A DNA stretch of 64,000 nucleotides from Anas platyrhynchos (Eukaryota > Chordata > Aves > Anseriformes > Anatidae), in NCBI RefSeq assembly GCF_047663525.1, contig NC_092590.1, positions 55,574,001 to 55,638,000 of the forward strand, in the 5' to 3' direction. The notes under the pieces are model-generated. The model did no database searches. It saw nothing but the letters and a program-made list of their open reading frames with translations, and was not told where the DNA came from. Positions 49,121 to 61,548 of this stretch are shown one piece after another (the first letter of the stretch is position 1; each line of letters opens with the position of its first letter). The position numbers and the translations under genes were made by a program.

Positions 49121-49748
49121 CAGTGATGAGGTGGATGTGTTGTAAGAAGCATCTGAAGCATCTGTCTACTGAAGATATTTTTATTTATTTTTTTTCCTGC
49201 CTGGAGCTATTTAAGAGCTAAATAGTAGCTTCCAAATATTTAAGCACAGTCCTCAGGAGCTGGCCTCACAGAGATCTGTATCAATATCTCTGTCGAGATT
49301 CTCAGCAAAGCAAATAAGAACAAAAAATATTTCATTCATGTGCTTGGCAGTATGCGCTGGAAAGGCTGATTCAGTCCCAGCTTTTCCGTTCAGCTATAAA
49401 ATCTCCATATGCACTATCTTCCTCAGCATTATTTTTAAATAGAAATATTACTTATCTCCTGGGGTTCATTCAAAGCAACAAACTGCACTCGTGGAGTTTG
49501 ATTAAAATGTTCCATGTATTCAAACGTTAGGTGCAGGATTAGATGGCAAAAGTTGCCCAAATTTAACAATGGATGCTAGGGACAATGCTAAGAAGACTGC
49601 TCACCACTAAAATGTGCACAGGCTAGTTTCAATGCCAATGTTAAAGCCCAAGAAAATAGAATTAAGGCATTGTTAGCAACATATTTTGCTCATTTAGTAT
49701 GAATTCTTGCTCCACATACAGAGTCCAATCTGCTACATCACTAGAAAA

Positions 49749-49784
<36 letters not shown>

Positions 49785-52011
49785 CAAATGCATTTAAATA
49801 CAAGTATTCTCCTTTAAAAAGTAAACAATTTCATGTTTATCTTAATAGAAATACGGGAAAAAGAAATGTCCTGTACCAACCTGTAGCTTATAGTTATTTC
49901 ATTGATATGCATAATAATTGCATTTAACAAAATAATTAATGAAATCCTTAACTGATATGTAAGTGGAAGAAATCTGTCTTCCTAGTGCTACCCTTTTAAG
50001 GAGAATATTAATAAAAGCACTATGCTGATATTAAGGTTGTTAATTTTTTCAAACTTTTACACTTCCTAAGCAGCAGTCACAGACATCTGTAACTACTCTG
50101 GCCCTGAAACTCTTTTTTCTACCTTTTCTTCATGCCTGGCAGCACATCCCTGGAGCAAACAGCACCTGCTGGGAGGGAATCCTTGCGGACTCCATGCTGC
50201 TTGCTGCAGGCGTTTTGACACTTCAAAACCATAGGGCCCTGGGCCAGGTTGGCAAAACATGGGGTTGCTGTGTTACACGTGGATTCAGCATCTCCCCTGG
50301 AGCAGGGCCACCCCACTGGCTTGCTCTCGGTCTGCCTGGGCAGGCACAGGGTCTCTGAGGTGCGCCAGGAGCATTTCCCAAATCACACAGATTGACTGCC
50401 TGGCAAGAAACCCAACTAACCAGCACTGTTGAAGCCTGATACTGAGGTTCTCCTAGTTCAGTAAGTTATATCAGGGAAAAAACAGAAGCAGCTTAGTTGG
50501 GGAATGTTTGCACTTACATCAAACCCAGGGTGAACACATCTGTGCTTTTGAGCCATTGCTTTTCTAAACATGGTTCTTTCCTAAGTGTGACTGTGGGTGG
50601 CACCATGCAATGCAGCAATACATGTAAAAGCGGTTGAACAGCTACAAAGAAGGGAATATTTTGAAATATTAGTCTGCAGTATGAAGTTGCTAAATCACTA
50701 GCATGGAGTGTTCGTACAAAACACTGATAAAGTAAAAATAGGCAGCTCTCAAGAAATGGATGATAAGGGTTTGAAATACCATTTTTACAAACAAAACAAA
50801 ACAAAAAAAGAAAGAAAAGCTACAAACAAGGGAATGAACAACAACTGTGGGGAGAGAGCTGTTTTTCTGAATACAACAACTTGTTTTTAGGGAATTTGCC
50901 TGGTGTTATATGATTTTCTACAAGCATTCCTCGTTCTTTGCTAGCCAGGTATTTAACAAATGAGCTCTCCTGAAAGCGCTTGCAAACATTTTTTCCTATC
51001 AACGTTCAGCTTTCCTGTGAATCATGAGCAAGCTTTCTAACCTATTTTGTGAACTTTGCAAGGTCTGTTCCCTACAAGTGAATAGGGATGACTGAAATCT
51101 TGCCCAGTTAAAGCATTAGCAAAACAGCTCTGTGATCAGCTAGCAGAGACATTTTGTAAATAGTTCCCTTGCTATCTCTTTCCTCTTATCATCGGGGGGA
51201 GACTTTGTCTGTCCAGCACTGAGGTCTCATTCTGCAATAGATGAAGACCTACAGGGCATTTTGCTCTGAAAGCTCAGCCCAGAACACTAAATTAAGGACC
51301 AAGGGTAGGATTTCTGAGAGCCCAGACATCCAGCCAAAGCTACAGCTGGAGAGGTGTCCTCACGCATGCCACCTTCAGGACAATGCTGAAAAGCCGTCTC
51401 AACTCACACCTTGTGTCTCTGCCATTTTCCTGTACGATAAAGATTCTCCAAGACTTGCAGGGATTATTTTTCCCCTCCCACCTGTTTCTCTAGCAGCAGG
51501 CATTGGCAGTCCCTCTACTCGAGGAGGGGACGCAGCTCCAGTTGGAGGCAATCGGTGCAGCTCCAGCATCTCCTGGGGAGGTGGTTTCGTAAGGCAGGTT
51601 AGGGATGGGCCTGAACATATTCCTTCCAGCACCGTGTGCTCAGACACAGGAGGCTCTTTACTGGGAATATAAACTGTTTAAAGCCTCTGCAGCAGCCCCT
51701 CTGGGTCTGCCTGTGCTGTCTACCAAAGCAAGCATTGCCACGCAGGATGAAATACAAATGCATCTGTTGAAAGGGATCTGGAATAAAATTAAATCCTGCC
51801 TAAGATTCGCTGAGTACTGTAGGGAAGAAATTTCCCCTTCTGTTATCTGATCCCCACATTATAGTTTTGTTGTTTGATCTGTTGTTAGGGCTGCTAACAC
51901 TTTGCAAGTAAATTGATGTTTCATTGAAAATGCTTTTCTTCCAAAAGCTTGTGAATTTTAGGTGCTTTTTCACTTTTAATATCTATCTCTTTTACTTTTG
52001 TTGCTCCCAAG
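49121..52011. other. Gene-free stretch
   Basis: The stretch holds a GATA/GACA compound microsatellite (49750-49784) and an AAAAC-rich tract near 50789-50816. The 143-codon frame at 51241-51672 has no recognisable domain and a long antisense frame overlaps it. No gene is recognised. Confidence 0.55.
49750..49784. repeat. (TAGA)n(CAGA)n compound microsatellite
   Basis: About four TAGA units pass directly into five CAGA units. Confidence 0.92.
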
Positions 52012-52100
52012 CCAGCCTGAGGGTGTATGGTTTCTGTACTAAACTAACGTTTGACTTTACGGTCCGCATGTTGTACAATCCAGCACCTCCTCTTTTTGTG
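52012..52100 (+). other. Candidate exon, 89 bp (unverified)
   Basis: A long pyrimidine-rich tract (about 51963-52011, ending tgctcccaag) precedes it and a consensus-like donor gtg|gtaagtaa starts at 52101. One + strand frame stays open across it and reads ASLRVYGFCTKLTFDFTVR followed by MLYNPAPPLFV. I do not recognise the peptide and no matching neighbour exon was seen. An acceptor at 52015 is also possible. Confidence 0.18.
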
Positions 52101-54639
52101 GTAAGTAAATATTCAAGTGTTATGGTGCCCTTGAAACCTATGCTCTGTGACAAAGGTTGCGCAGCGAGGAGAGAATGAAATGCCAATTTTCTGTGGGTCA
52201 CAGTTCCTGTCAGTGGTGTGTTAATCAGAATCTTGCCCCTGGTTATCGGTGAAAGCATGGTGTGGGGAACTTTGGACCAGATGACACAGGCAGACTGAGC
52301 CTCCTGAGAAGCATCCACCTCTCTCAGAGTGCTGGAGTAACTCCAGTGTTGTGAAAAACCCTGAAAGTGGAAAATAAGGAGAAACACGTTAGACTCAGGT
52401 TGGCCAGAAGCCGTCTGCATTTGTTTGAAGAACACAGGCAATGTATACCTGCAGGTCTCATTGCAGGCTGTGTGACCTTTGGGACATTATTTTATCTCAT
52501 CCTGTCCAAGTCTGTGAAGATCCAAAGGTATCAACACTTCAGGGAAATGTCTCACAGTGGTACTTCAGTCCTTCATGTTCGCAACTTGCCTTCAGAGGCA
52601 GTACTCTATAAAAATTCTACTACTGCTCTTACTTTGTTCCAAAGAAATTTAAAACTCTTTGGTTTTGGATGATTTTTATTCAGAGGTTAATCTCTGAAAA
52701 CTAGAGAAAATGTTTCACAAGCTTATGTGAATGAAAGACTGAGTTTTCACAAGGTGGTAGCTGTACATAGGGAAAATACTTTTTTTTTCTTTTCTTCTTA
52801 TTGCTTGCACAACAATGAAATAATAAAAAGTTCAGTTTCTCTTGTACTATATTGGCTTGTCTACAGGGACAGATCTAGTGGGAGGACCCATCAACTTATT
52901 ATCACTATCCTATTTATCCAGAGTGACAAAATACAGCGTTAGCTGTATCATAGCAGAGCCTTCACTTTCCTGTGGTTGCTACACCAGGCAGCTGCGACTG
53001 GTTACTTAATTTTTCTGAAGTCCTTTGGCCTGCATGGGCCAAGACTATGCACAATCTGAGTGGCCCTTCAGCCTGCAAAGAGCTAGCAGGCATTGCAGAA
53101 CTATTTAGCACCTTGGAAAAGTGAGCACCTATTAGTACCTTGGAAAAACCCCAGTACCAGTGTGCCTCTCTTCCACTTCCAGATCTTATTGCTGCTGCCT
53201 CAGTTTCCAACCCTGCTGCAGAGTGGGCCAGCAGCGTTGCTACACAGAGCACAATGGTGATAAACCCTAGGTCTTGTCCAGATGAGTGGGCAGCACCACT
53301 TGAGGGTCTTCTGGTGAAACACTTCCACAACCCAGAAATGCCGAAGCTGCCAAAAGCAGGCCTCTGCAGAAAGGTAGTCCCATTCCCCTAGGTGTTGCTG
53401 GGAAGGTATGGGAGATCCGGAGTATTCAGGAGAGAGAGACAGCACTGCAGCACTGCTCCCAGCAGCTCCTGCTCCCCCAGAGCTGGTTAGGCAGGGCCAC
53501 GAGCACAGATAAGCTCTTTCAAACAAAACCCCACTTTCTGCACAGCGATCCCACAGCTGACAGCCACAGCTGAGCCTCCAAACAGCTCTGTGGAGCAGCA
53601 GGTTGTTCTTATTCCCACCTGCACCTGGGGGATCAGTGTGGCACCGATAGGCTGACATGATTTGGCAAGCATCGTACTGCAAGCCAGAAGAGAAGCCGGC
53701 AGAAGGTGGGTCTGTCCCTGCCCTGCCATTTTACTCACCGTGCTCTTCCTCACAGCTCAGGAGCAGATGCTGTAAAGCAGCTGTGAGTCTGTGTTTTTGT
53801 TTTGTTTTGTTTTTTCCACAGGTTGGCGGCTGGGAATTAATAAGGCATATGCAAAGCCACAGTCAGGTCTTGCAGTTTGTCCTATGGCAACGTGTCTAGC
53901 CGCTCTGGGGAGGTCCATAAGGCTTTTCTGCTCGTGCCAAGGGCCTGCCCTACCAGGAAGTCATGGGTCGCAGCAATAGTGGCCTTAAATACCAAATGTG
54001 TGAGAAATTCCCCTTCCCTTTCTCCTTTCCCAGGCGGAAGGGGAGGGGAGGTGTGTGCGGGCTGGCAGAGGGAGTGCCACACCTGAAAACACCTGCAAGT
54101 GGTGGTGGTGCGACGGAGAGCTGCGCCAGCTCGTGTGTACCTCAGTGAGCAGCACGGGCTGCAGCCACAAGTCTCACTCTGCCACCACAGCTGGACACAC
54201 TTCAGCCCCTCTGGGCTCACCTGGAGAAACCTTGTCAGGGGTCCTGGTCACCACCAGCTCCAGGGGCCTGGCACCTCACCACAGGAAGCCCACCACGTGG
54301 AAGTGCTCCTTGTTGCCCTGAGTGGCTGGTTATTGTAGCTAATCTCTACAGCTAGAGCAGCCACGATGTAGATTTTCTTCTTAGACAAACACCATTAAAA
54401 TACACTCTCTGCTCAAGTTCAGAGAACCCAGATGAGACAAAACGAATCGGTGTTTCTCAACCCAGGACATGAGACATGGCAGACAAGGCGGTATCACAAA
54501 ACCAGGACATGTACCATGGCCTAGATATTGCCCTCATGTCCCCATGAGCACACATCTGCCTGCCATGTCCATGAGGGTCTCCCAGGCTGGGCGCAGCCAC
54601 CAGGTGCAGGTCCCTGGATCCTTCCTGGGCTCTGCAGTT
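52101..54639. other. Gene-free stretch
   Basis: The stretch has a TTTTG repeat near 53795-53816. GC-richer DNA at 53.1-54.4 kb gives many overlapping open frames on both strands (up to 160 codons, minus), none recognisable. Confidence 0.5.
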
Positions 54640-55130
54640 GTTCTCTCCTCCCGGGGAGTGGCAGTGGCACCTTGTCAGCGCCGCGCTCTGGTGTCCTCTG
54701 CTTGTAATTGTTAACTTGCTGGGAATGTAAAAGCTCTGGTTAGCGCTGGTAGAGCTTTAACTTCGGGGCGCTCCCGAGCAGCTGAAGCAGCGTCTCTGCC
54801 TGCAAGGTAACCTACAGGAGATTTCTTTTCCTCCTCTTTCTCTTCAGGCTCTTCCCACAGTGTTTTATCCTGCGGTTAGTTATAGGGCACGGCAAAAAGT
54901 CTTTTTGCTGCCATTTTGGTTTTGAAGTTTTAGCCGTCGCTTGACTGACCGCTCTACTAACGCTGAAGATTAATTTGGAAATTTGTGTACTCCCATAAAT
55001 TAACTGTTCCCTCTCAGCTTTCAGCCAGGCACGCCTGGGCTTGCAGGCAGCGTTCGAACAATACGGGGAAAGGTTATCATGACTTACCTGCCGCTAATTA
55101 TCTATTAATAGCACCATTTATGTAGTGTGA
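54640..55130. promoter_or_regulatory. Candidate conserved / CpG-bearing regulatory block
   Basis: CpGs cluster at 54650-54805. From about 54870 to 55130 repeat-free sequence carries the short hairpin GCAAAAAG-T-CTTTTTGC (near 54892-54908) and homeodomain-like TAATTATCTATTAATAG (about 55095-55111). A strong minus-strand donor (GGCAG|GTAAGTC) sits at 55082-55090, so a minus-strand first exon starting in the adjacent GC-rich block is conceivable. Confidence 0.22.
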
Positions 55131-55159
55131 TTTTTCTTTTTTTCCATGGCATGTTTTCC

Positions 55160-55420
55160 CCCCTCTCAGCGTGTTTCCCCCTCTGTGCTTTGCTTGCCCC
55201 GTGGAGCACCAGGGCAGCAGGCACAGGGCCCCCTTCCTGGCGTTTACCTGCCCCGGCGCCGCGTTCCCCGTGCGATGTTTGCAGGGAGGGTGGGACGAAG
55301 GGCTGCCTGGTAAAACATTGACCAGCACAAGAAGCCCTGCAGGCACCCGGGGGAGGCAGCAGCAGGAGCCCGGTGGCCACCAGCACCCACGGGAGCACGC
55401 CAGCTTCTCCGCAGGTACTG
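55160..55420. promoter_or_regulatory. Weak CpG island
   Basis: By eye, about 16 CpGs in 260 bp with GC above 60%, including GGCGCCGCG near 55255. It is flanked on the left by the minus-strand donor at 55088|55087 and on the right by a + strand donor ccgcag|gtactg at 55415. Direction is therefore ambiguous and promoter status is only plausible. Confidence 0.3.
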
Positions 55421-57261
55421 TTCCCCACTGCCCTTCCCTTGGCTTTCAGAGGCAGAAAGGTGACGGTGCTCAACAGTAGGGTTTCCAAAGGTTCCCCCAG
55501 TAGAAATTTGGGGTGGGAAAAGTGGTCAGCTCCGCTCTTTGTTGGTCGGTTTTGCCAGCTGTGTTTGGTTGTGTGGTGTCATCTAACGCGCGGGTTGATT
55601 AACAGCTAAGTTGTTTTGGTTTTGTTGTGCTTTCATTTACAAAGAAAATCATGTACAGTTGCATTTGAATACTTCATTCATGGTTTTCTAATAAAATTCA
55701 GGACAGCTGGCTTCTGCTCATCTTCTAACCAGTGAGTACAAAAAGGAGTCACAGTTTCTAAAGAAAATGTGTAATCTAATTACTGCAGCAGGGATGTGGT
55801 TGGTGACTCATGCTGAAAAATACTTGCTGATTGTTGAAGGAGCTTTGCAAAAATAGACAAAGTGACTAATTTTTCCAGGACTTTTTCCCTTATAATTCCT
55901 ATGTTCCAAGACCATAGATACAGAAAAAAATACTGGGGTTTAAGTTCCCAGTATAATATTATGCGTATGTTACTGAGAGGTGAAGCTGAATAGATTCAAA
56001 AAATTGGTTTAAGTTTACTCAGGGACTGAATGTGTTTACCACCCAGAGGAAACTTACTTGTTCATACCGGAACCATTCCCCGCGTGTTATTTCCTAGTTT
56101 GGATTTTTTTTTTTAATGTAAATACCCATGGTTGCTCCCCAGAAATCACTTTTGGCATCCCAGGTGACTATCAAGTAACCCTGAAGTGTTTTTTTTTGAG
56201 TGCTCTATGTAAAGGGACTGACGTGTGTTCAGTATTCATGATTTAACTGCAGCGTGGTTTGAGTGTGAAACAAAATGCAAGGAAAGAGATAATTTTTTTC
56301 ATATGTTTGCTTCCAGTTTCTTCTTAAGAAAAGAGAGTCAGTGCTGGGTCCTGGCTGTGCTTGCTGGTTGCTTTCTGATGTGACAGATCTTCTTGAACTG
56401 TTTGCTAACTGGGCTTGCACATGACACGCTATTTATGCTTAGTCAATGCCTGGTGGTGTTAGGCAGTACTGAAGTGTGGTAACACATTTACTTTATTAAA
56501 AGTAGTCCAAGCTAAGTGTGGCTTCAGTTCTTAGCAGTACTAAGACTGGTGGAGCAAAGTGCAAGGAAAAATTACTGGAGAACAAAGCAACTGGATTCCT
56601 ACAAGCATCTGCTTTAAAGAACTGAAGTATGACTCAAGTAAAAAAACTGGTGAAGGCTGCCCCAGAGTTTCAGTCTGTTGCTGAATTCTTAGAGGTAAAA
56701 GCATAATTTTGATTGAAGGATGTGATTTTTGTGTGTGTCACAGCTAATGTGTGATGCTTGCCTTCTCCTTCTGGGAGTGGTGATTCCAATACTAGACAGT
56801 AAATTGGACAGATATAGAAGTTCTTTGTAGTAATGAAACAAAGAGTTCAACTGTTATCTCAGAGCTTAAGGAGAATGAAAAAAAAAAAAAAAAAAGAGAG
56901 AGAGAGAGAAAGAAAAAAGAAAAAAATAAAGAAAATCTAAGCCAAAAGTGGTGACAATGTTATCTTGTCTGTTTTCATACAATGATAAGGTTTTAGCTGG
57001 TGACTATAAGGAAGCTTATGTGGCTTAAATGGAAGGAATAGGACAGTTAACAAAACCTGTTCAGTCTTTGAGTCTTGTCTGCAGTATTGCAGACTGCTTT
57101 CAGAGCAGCTCCAACCCTTTTCCATCTCTGAATCAAGGAGCCAAGGGGAAACATTATCAGACAGACAGGTTTCAGGGCAAGGGGGCCATAACGATTTAAA
57201 GGCAACTGAGGAAAAGGTGGTACAGCCCATACTTTATGACCAAACTAAGTTGGTCAGTAGT
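55421..57261. other. Gene-free stretch
   Basis: The only repeat is an A-rich/GA tract at 56878-56937. No recognisable exon. Confidence 0.55.
56878..56937. repeat. Poly-A / (GA)n / A-rich tract
   Basis: An A run of about 18 nt, six to seven GA units, then degenerate A-rich sequence. It resembles the tract at 4845-4920. Confidence 0.88.
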
Positions 57262-57307
57262 GTCCCACAAATTATTGTGGGACCAGTTGCTGGTCCCACA
57301 ATAATTT
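57262..57307. repeat. Perfect hairpin, 18-bp arms, 3-nt loop, with a third arm
   Basis: AAATTATTGTGGGACCAG (57269-57286), TTG, then its exact reverse complement at 57290-57307. A further GTCCCACAA at 57262-57270 lies just upstream and can also pair with TTGTGGGAC at 57275-57283. The same motif is therefore present as forward, reverse and forward copies. It is not a known transposon terminus to me. Confidence 0.93.
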
Positions 57308-60300
57308 TAGTTTTGCCTGAGGAATTATTACTAGGATATCAACAGCACTGCCAAATCCAAAGCAGATTCTGTGCTAGAAGGAGCCGAGCCCCTTACTCAG
57401 CAGTTATTCTCTACTGTGAGTGGTTTTGGGGCACTTGTTTCATTTGTCTTTCAGGTGATCTGATAATCTGTATATTGTGAGCAACTTAGATTGTTTCGCT
57501 AAATAATAACATTATTATTTGCTAAAATGGAGTGAGAAGATTTCATTTCATGGGCTGTGTTTCCAGCAGAGCTGTTTACCAGGACTCGGTTAGTTAAACT
57601 TGTGTAAATATGCTGAAAGCAGGGCTGCACGGATTATCATGAGGGACGCCTTTGTCTGCAAAACATTTTTGTTGGGTATACAAGGTGGAAACGACCGATA
57701 TTAACACTTAGCCTGGGCTGTTTATAGAGCTTCTAGTTAAAAAGATGTTGGTCTTCACCCTTAAAGGGAGTTCCTGTGGCATTATTGCTAGACCTATGCG
57801 TAATAAAATATCGTAGATTCCACACAGACCTTACAGAGACCCTTTTCCGAATTAGCACTGTGATTATCCTTCATGGGATAGAAGAAAGATCTATATTTGA
57901 ACCATAAATAGGCAGAGTAAAAGGATGTATTAAAACTGGAATATTCTTTTTCATATACTTTTGGCAAGGAGTGACGTGTTCTTAGCAGAGTTGAACAATA
58001 TTTCGATGGCAGAAAATGAGTGCTGCCAAACACAAAACTCCATATAACCAGAACTACAGATGCGTAAGTATATGTGACAAAACTCATCCATTTGTCTCCT
58101 AAAATTATCTTTCTTAAATGAGTCCAGTCACAAAATCACACCCCGCTAATGTGTTCAGCTGCTCAGCAGGCAGACGTGGAAGGACCAGGAGGTACTCATC
58201 TGCCTTCTGCTCAGTGTCGGACCTCTTTAAGGACATCCCCTTCCAGAGATCATCATTTTTATATATTTTTTTTCACCTGATACAGCAGCTGAATAAAGCA
58301 ATTGCAGATGCTTTGGGCTTGAGGCAGAAGTAGCCTGAAAGTCTCTTCGTTTCTTTTACAGCCGTGCGGCTCTGCACTTTTCTCTCCATGAGTGTAGGAA
58401 AAGCTTTCCTCTAACTGTCCACTTGTACAACACCCACATGATAGGAGTGTCTCCTTCACATTACTTTGTGAGCAATTTAAACCATTAGCATCTAATTCAT
58501 TTATTTCCTGGAGGCAGAAGTGTGAATTTTACTGAGGGAGTTTTGCCTTTCATATAAGCAAGAGCTTTCTGAGGGGAACTATTTACTTTTTCAGAGCTAG
58601 TTGCAAGAGCATATTTTTGTGAAAATAAAGTGTTTTTCCTCTTTCTGTTGTGGTGAATGAAATGATCAGGTACAGTGCAAACCAAACCTTAAAAGACAAT
58701 GATTACAGGCATGTAAACTTACCCTTGTGCATTTCCAGCTGAGCATAAGGATTTGTGCTTCATTGAAACCTCAGCTTTTCAATTTTGCTAAAATAATGCA
58801 GTGTTAACCCATGAATTACAGCTGAATAAGAAATATAATTTCCATGGAATGAAGTAACTTTAATTATTTTAATTACCAAAATTATTTTGTGCTGAGTGCA
58901 TGTATATGCAGTTCCCAGTGATGTCAATGAGAAATGAATGCTTAGATCTTGATTTAGTTTTTCTGCTCTGCAATGTGCTCTTTCAAGGAGAATACTTCTT
59001 TCTGCAATTTGTTGCTCTCAGTAATGACTTTCACAACTTTTGATCTCATCAGAAGTCAGATGTTGTACAGATCAGAGTGCAGAATATAGTTGATGATTAA
59101 ACATACCTACCCAAATGAATGGCAGCCCTGCCCTCCCCTCCCCAGAGCTGGGTCACAGTGCTTCTCTTTACTCCCAATATTTAGCAGCAGCTGTCAGCAT
59201 CAAGCAGTATTTGCTCACACACTGAGAAACAGAAGTAGAAATAATAACCAATAATTTCAGCAGAAATATTTTCCTGAATGCCTGACTTAAAGAAAGCTTA
59301 CTTCTCATACCGCAGGATCCAGACTCACATGGATTTACTGGTCTGCTTCAGAGTTTCACTGCATCTCCCAGGGCGTGAGAGTGAAACAAAAGGCACTGAG
59401 CAAAAGCTGCAATGCCATTTAACTCTTGTATTTGAAGCAAATTGAGCTTGAGAAGTCTACAGATTGCCTCTTGTGTATTTAATAAAATTTGACTTAGAAA
59501 GGAAACCAAATTTTTCAAACTAAAACCTTTTTGGTTGTTGAGTGAAGGAAGTCATGTTTTCCAGATGCGAGGCCTCTCCTAGCTTTTCATCCTTTCTAAA
59601 GAGCTGTAGGGAACACTCATTATTCCAGTCCTTCCTACCTCCTGCAAAGATATTGTCAGACAAAGAGTGTGGCACTATAGCAGTGACATATTTTTATAAT
59701 GACCACCAGTCAAAGCGCATGTCTTGCTTGGATCTTTTTTTTCTTCTGGGCAGCTTTTGTTATTGCAACTGAGAGCAGCCCCAGAAGCAGCCCTTACACA
59801 GACCATAATCTGGGATCAAACTAAGCCTTATTGAACTGAATACTTTCACCTGAAAAATTGGAGATGCTTTGAAGGGAAGATTGCTATGTTAACATTCAGT
59901 AAGGCACAGAAACATTTTTTTCTGGCCTGGTTTGTGGCACTTCCCCAAGCAGTACTCAGGGCAGCCACTTTATCATGAAGTTCTTCCACTTGAGCAGCTT
60001 GCTGAGATGCTCAGACCACACCTGTAGTTATCCCTGTGTAGGCATGCGATATTATAAATGAAGCTGAAACTAAAGATTTGACAATGGAAGTGGATGGAAC
60101 AGCAGCTCCAGGCTGAATTTATTGGGATTACTCTATCTGTTGGTGTTAATCAGTGGGATTGATAGCCTAAATCTTGATTTTGCAAACGCTTCTCTACCTT
60201 GCATAGTGTTCATTCCTGCTAACATTATCCTTGGGAACTACATCAACATTACTTACTGCACGCCCAAGGGGCTTCACCAGGCTATGCTTATGAGTAAATG

Positions 60301-60337
60301 CTAGATCTGACAGGGCCTTACCAGACTGGGTCCTGAA
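57308..60337. other. Gene-free stretch
   Basis: Unique AT-rich sequence without notable repeats. A donor-like gatgc|gtaagta near 58071 has no paired acceptor or open frame that I trust. Confidence 0.55.
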
Positions 60338-61164
60338 CTAGATATAACAGAAGGGATGACTCTGAATTGAACCTCATAAGGTTCAGCAAGACCAAGTGCA
60401 AGATCCTGCACCTGGGGCAAGGCAACCCAAGCACAAACACAGGCTGGGCAGAGAATGGATGGAGAGCAGCCCTGAGGAAGACCTGGGGGTTTGAGTTGAT
60501 GAGAAGCTCAACATGAGCCAGCAATGTGATCCTGCAGCCCAGAAAGCCAACTGTATCCTGGGCTGCATCCAAAGCAGCATGGCCATCAGTGTGAGGGAGG
60601 GGATTGTCCCCCTCTGCTCTGCCCTTGTGGGACCCCACCTGGAGCTCTGCATTCAGCTCTGGCTGGGCCCCCAGCACAAGAAGGGCATGGAAGTATTAGA
60701 ATGAGTCCAGAGGAAGGCCACAGGGCTGGAGCACCTCTCTTATGAAGAAAGGCTGAGAGAGCTGGGGATGTTCAGCCTGGAGAAGAGAAGGCTCCAGGGA
60801 GGCCTTATAGCAGCCTACCAGTGCCTAAAGGGGCCTACAGGAAAGCTGGGGAGGGACTCGTGGTCAGGGAGTGTAGTGATAGGGCAAGGGGTAATGGTTT
60901 TAATCTAAAAGAGGGTAGATACAGATTAGATATATGGAGGAAATTCTTTGCTATGAGGGTGGTGAGGCACTGGCACAGGTTGCCCAGAGCAGCTGTGGAC
61001 GCCCCGTTCCTGGAAGTGTTCAAGGCCAGGCTGGATGGGGCTTTGGGCAACCTGGTCTAGTGGGAGGTGTCCCTGCCTATAGCAGGGGGTTGGAATTAGA
61101 TGGTCTTTAAGGTCCCTTCCAACCCAAACCATTCTGTGATTCCAAGATTCTATGAATGATGACA
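60338..61164 (+). mobile_element. CR1 LINE, 5'-truncated, with intact 3' end
   Basis: The copy has the order of an avian CR1-B/F-like 3' region. It begins near gatataacagaagggatg, then aacctcataaggttcagcaa, gaccaagtgcaagatcctgc, tgagccagcaatgtgatcct, gattgtccccctctgctctg, ggagcacctctcttatgaag, gggtggtgaggcactggcac, ggttgcccagagcagctgtg and gttcaaggccaggctggatg. It ends in ggtcccttccaacccaaacc and an ATTCTGTGATTCC...ATTCTATGA tail. The reverse-transcriptase remnant is broken by in-frame stops and by a deletion near 60365, so it is inactive. It is the best-preserved mobile element in the window. Confidence 0.95.
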
Positions 61165-61304
61165 GGAGAAAACAGGCTGCAGTACCAGAAAGTGATAGGA
61201 TGTGCCTAAGAACCTCTCTATCTCTCTTCAGACACCACAGCTACATGAAAATGCAGGATGAATGCCTGCGATTGCTGCTGGGAAAGCTTGTTTGACTTGG
61301 TGTT

Positions 61305-61360
61305 GGGTACCATCAGCATGGGTGGAGGGCAGTAGGTGGAGCAGAGGTTACTGGAGGTAT
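61305..61360 (+). repeat. Diverged direct duplication, copy 1
   Basis: gggtaccatcagcatgggtg, then gagggcagtaggtggag and a GAGG-rich end. It is about 80% similar by eye to 61491-61548. Confidence 0.7.
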
Positions 61361-61490
61361 TACCACTACTTTATTTTTACTTAAAACTTCTTGCCAGCAA
61401 GTCTTGAAGCATAAAGTTTAGCTCTGCATCAGCTGTTGGGTGTAAGTCCCTAAGAAAGGAGACACTTTGAAACTGTGCAATGCCATGGGT

Positions 61491-61548
61491 GGGCACCATC
61501 AGCACAGGTGGAGGGGAGTAGGTAGAGAGGAGGTCTGGAAGTTGGAGG
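61491..61548 (+). repeat. Diverged direct duplication, copy 2
   Basis: gggcaccatcagcacaggtg, then gaggggagtaggtagag and a GAGG-rich end, about 186 bp after copy 1 in the same orientation. Confidence 0.7.

Noticed and set aside
53200-53682. 160-codon minus-strand frame
   Set aside because: It is Cys/Ser-rich with overlapping + strand frames, no domain, and no splice or promoter context.
57269-57307. Hairpin as a MITE or transposon terminal inverted repeat
   Set aside because: The arms are separated by only 3 nt, with no internal sequence and no obvious target-site duplication.
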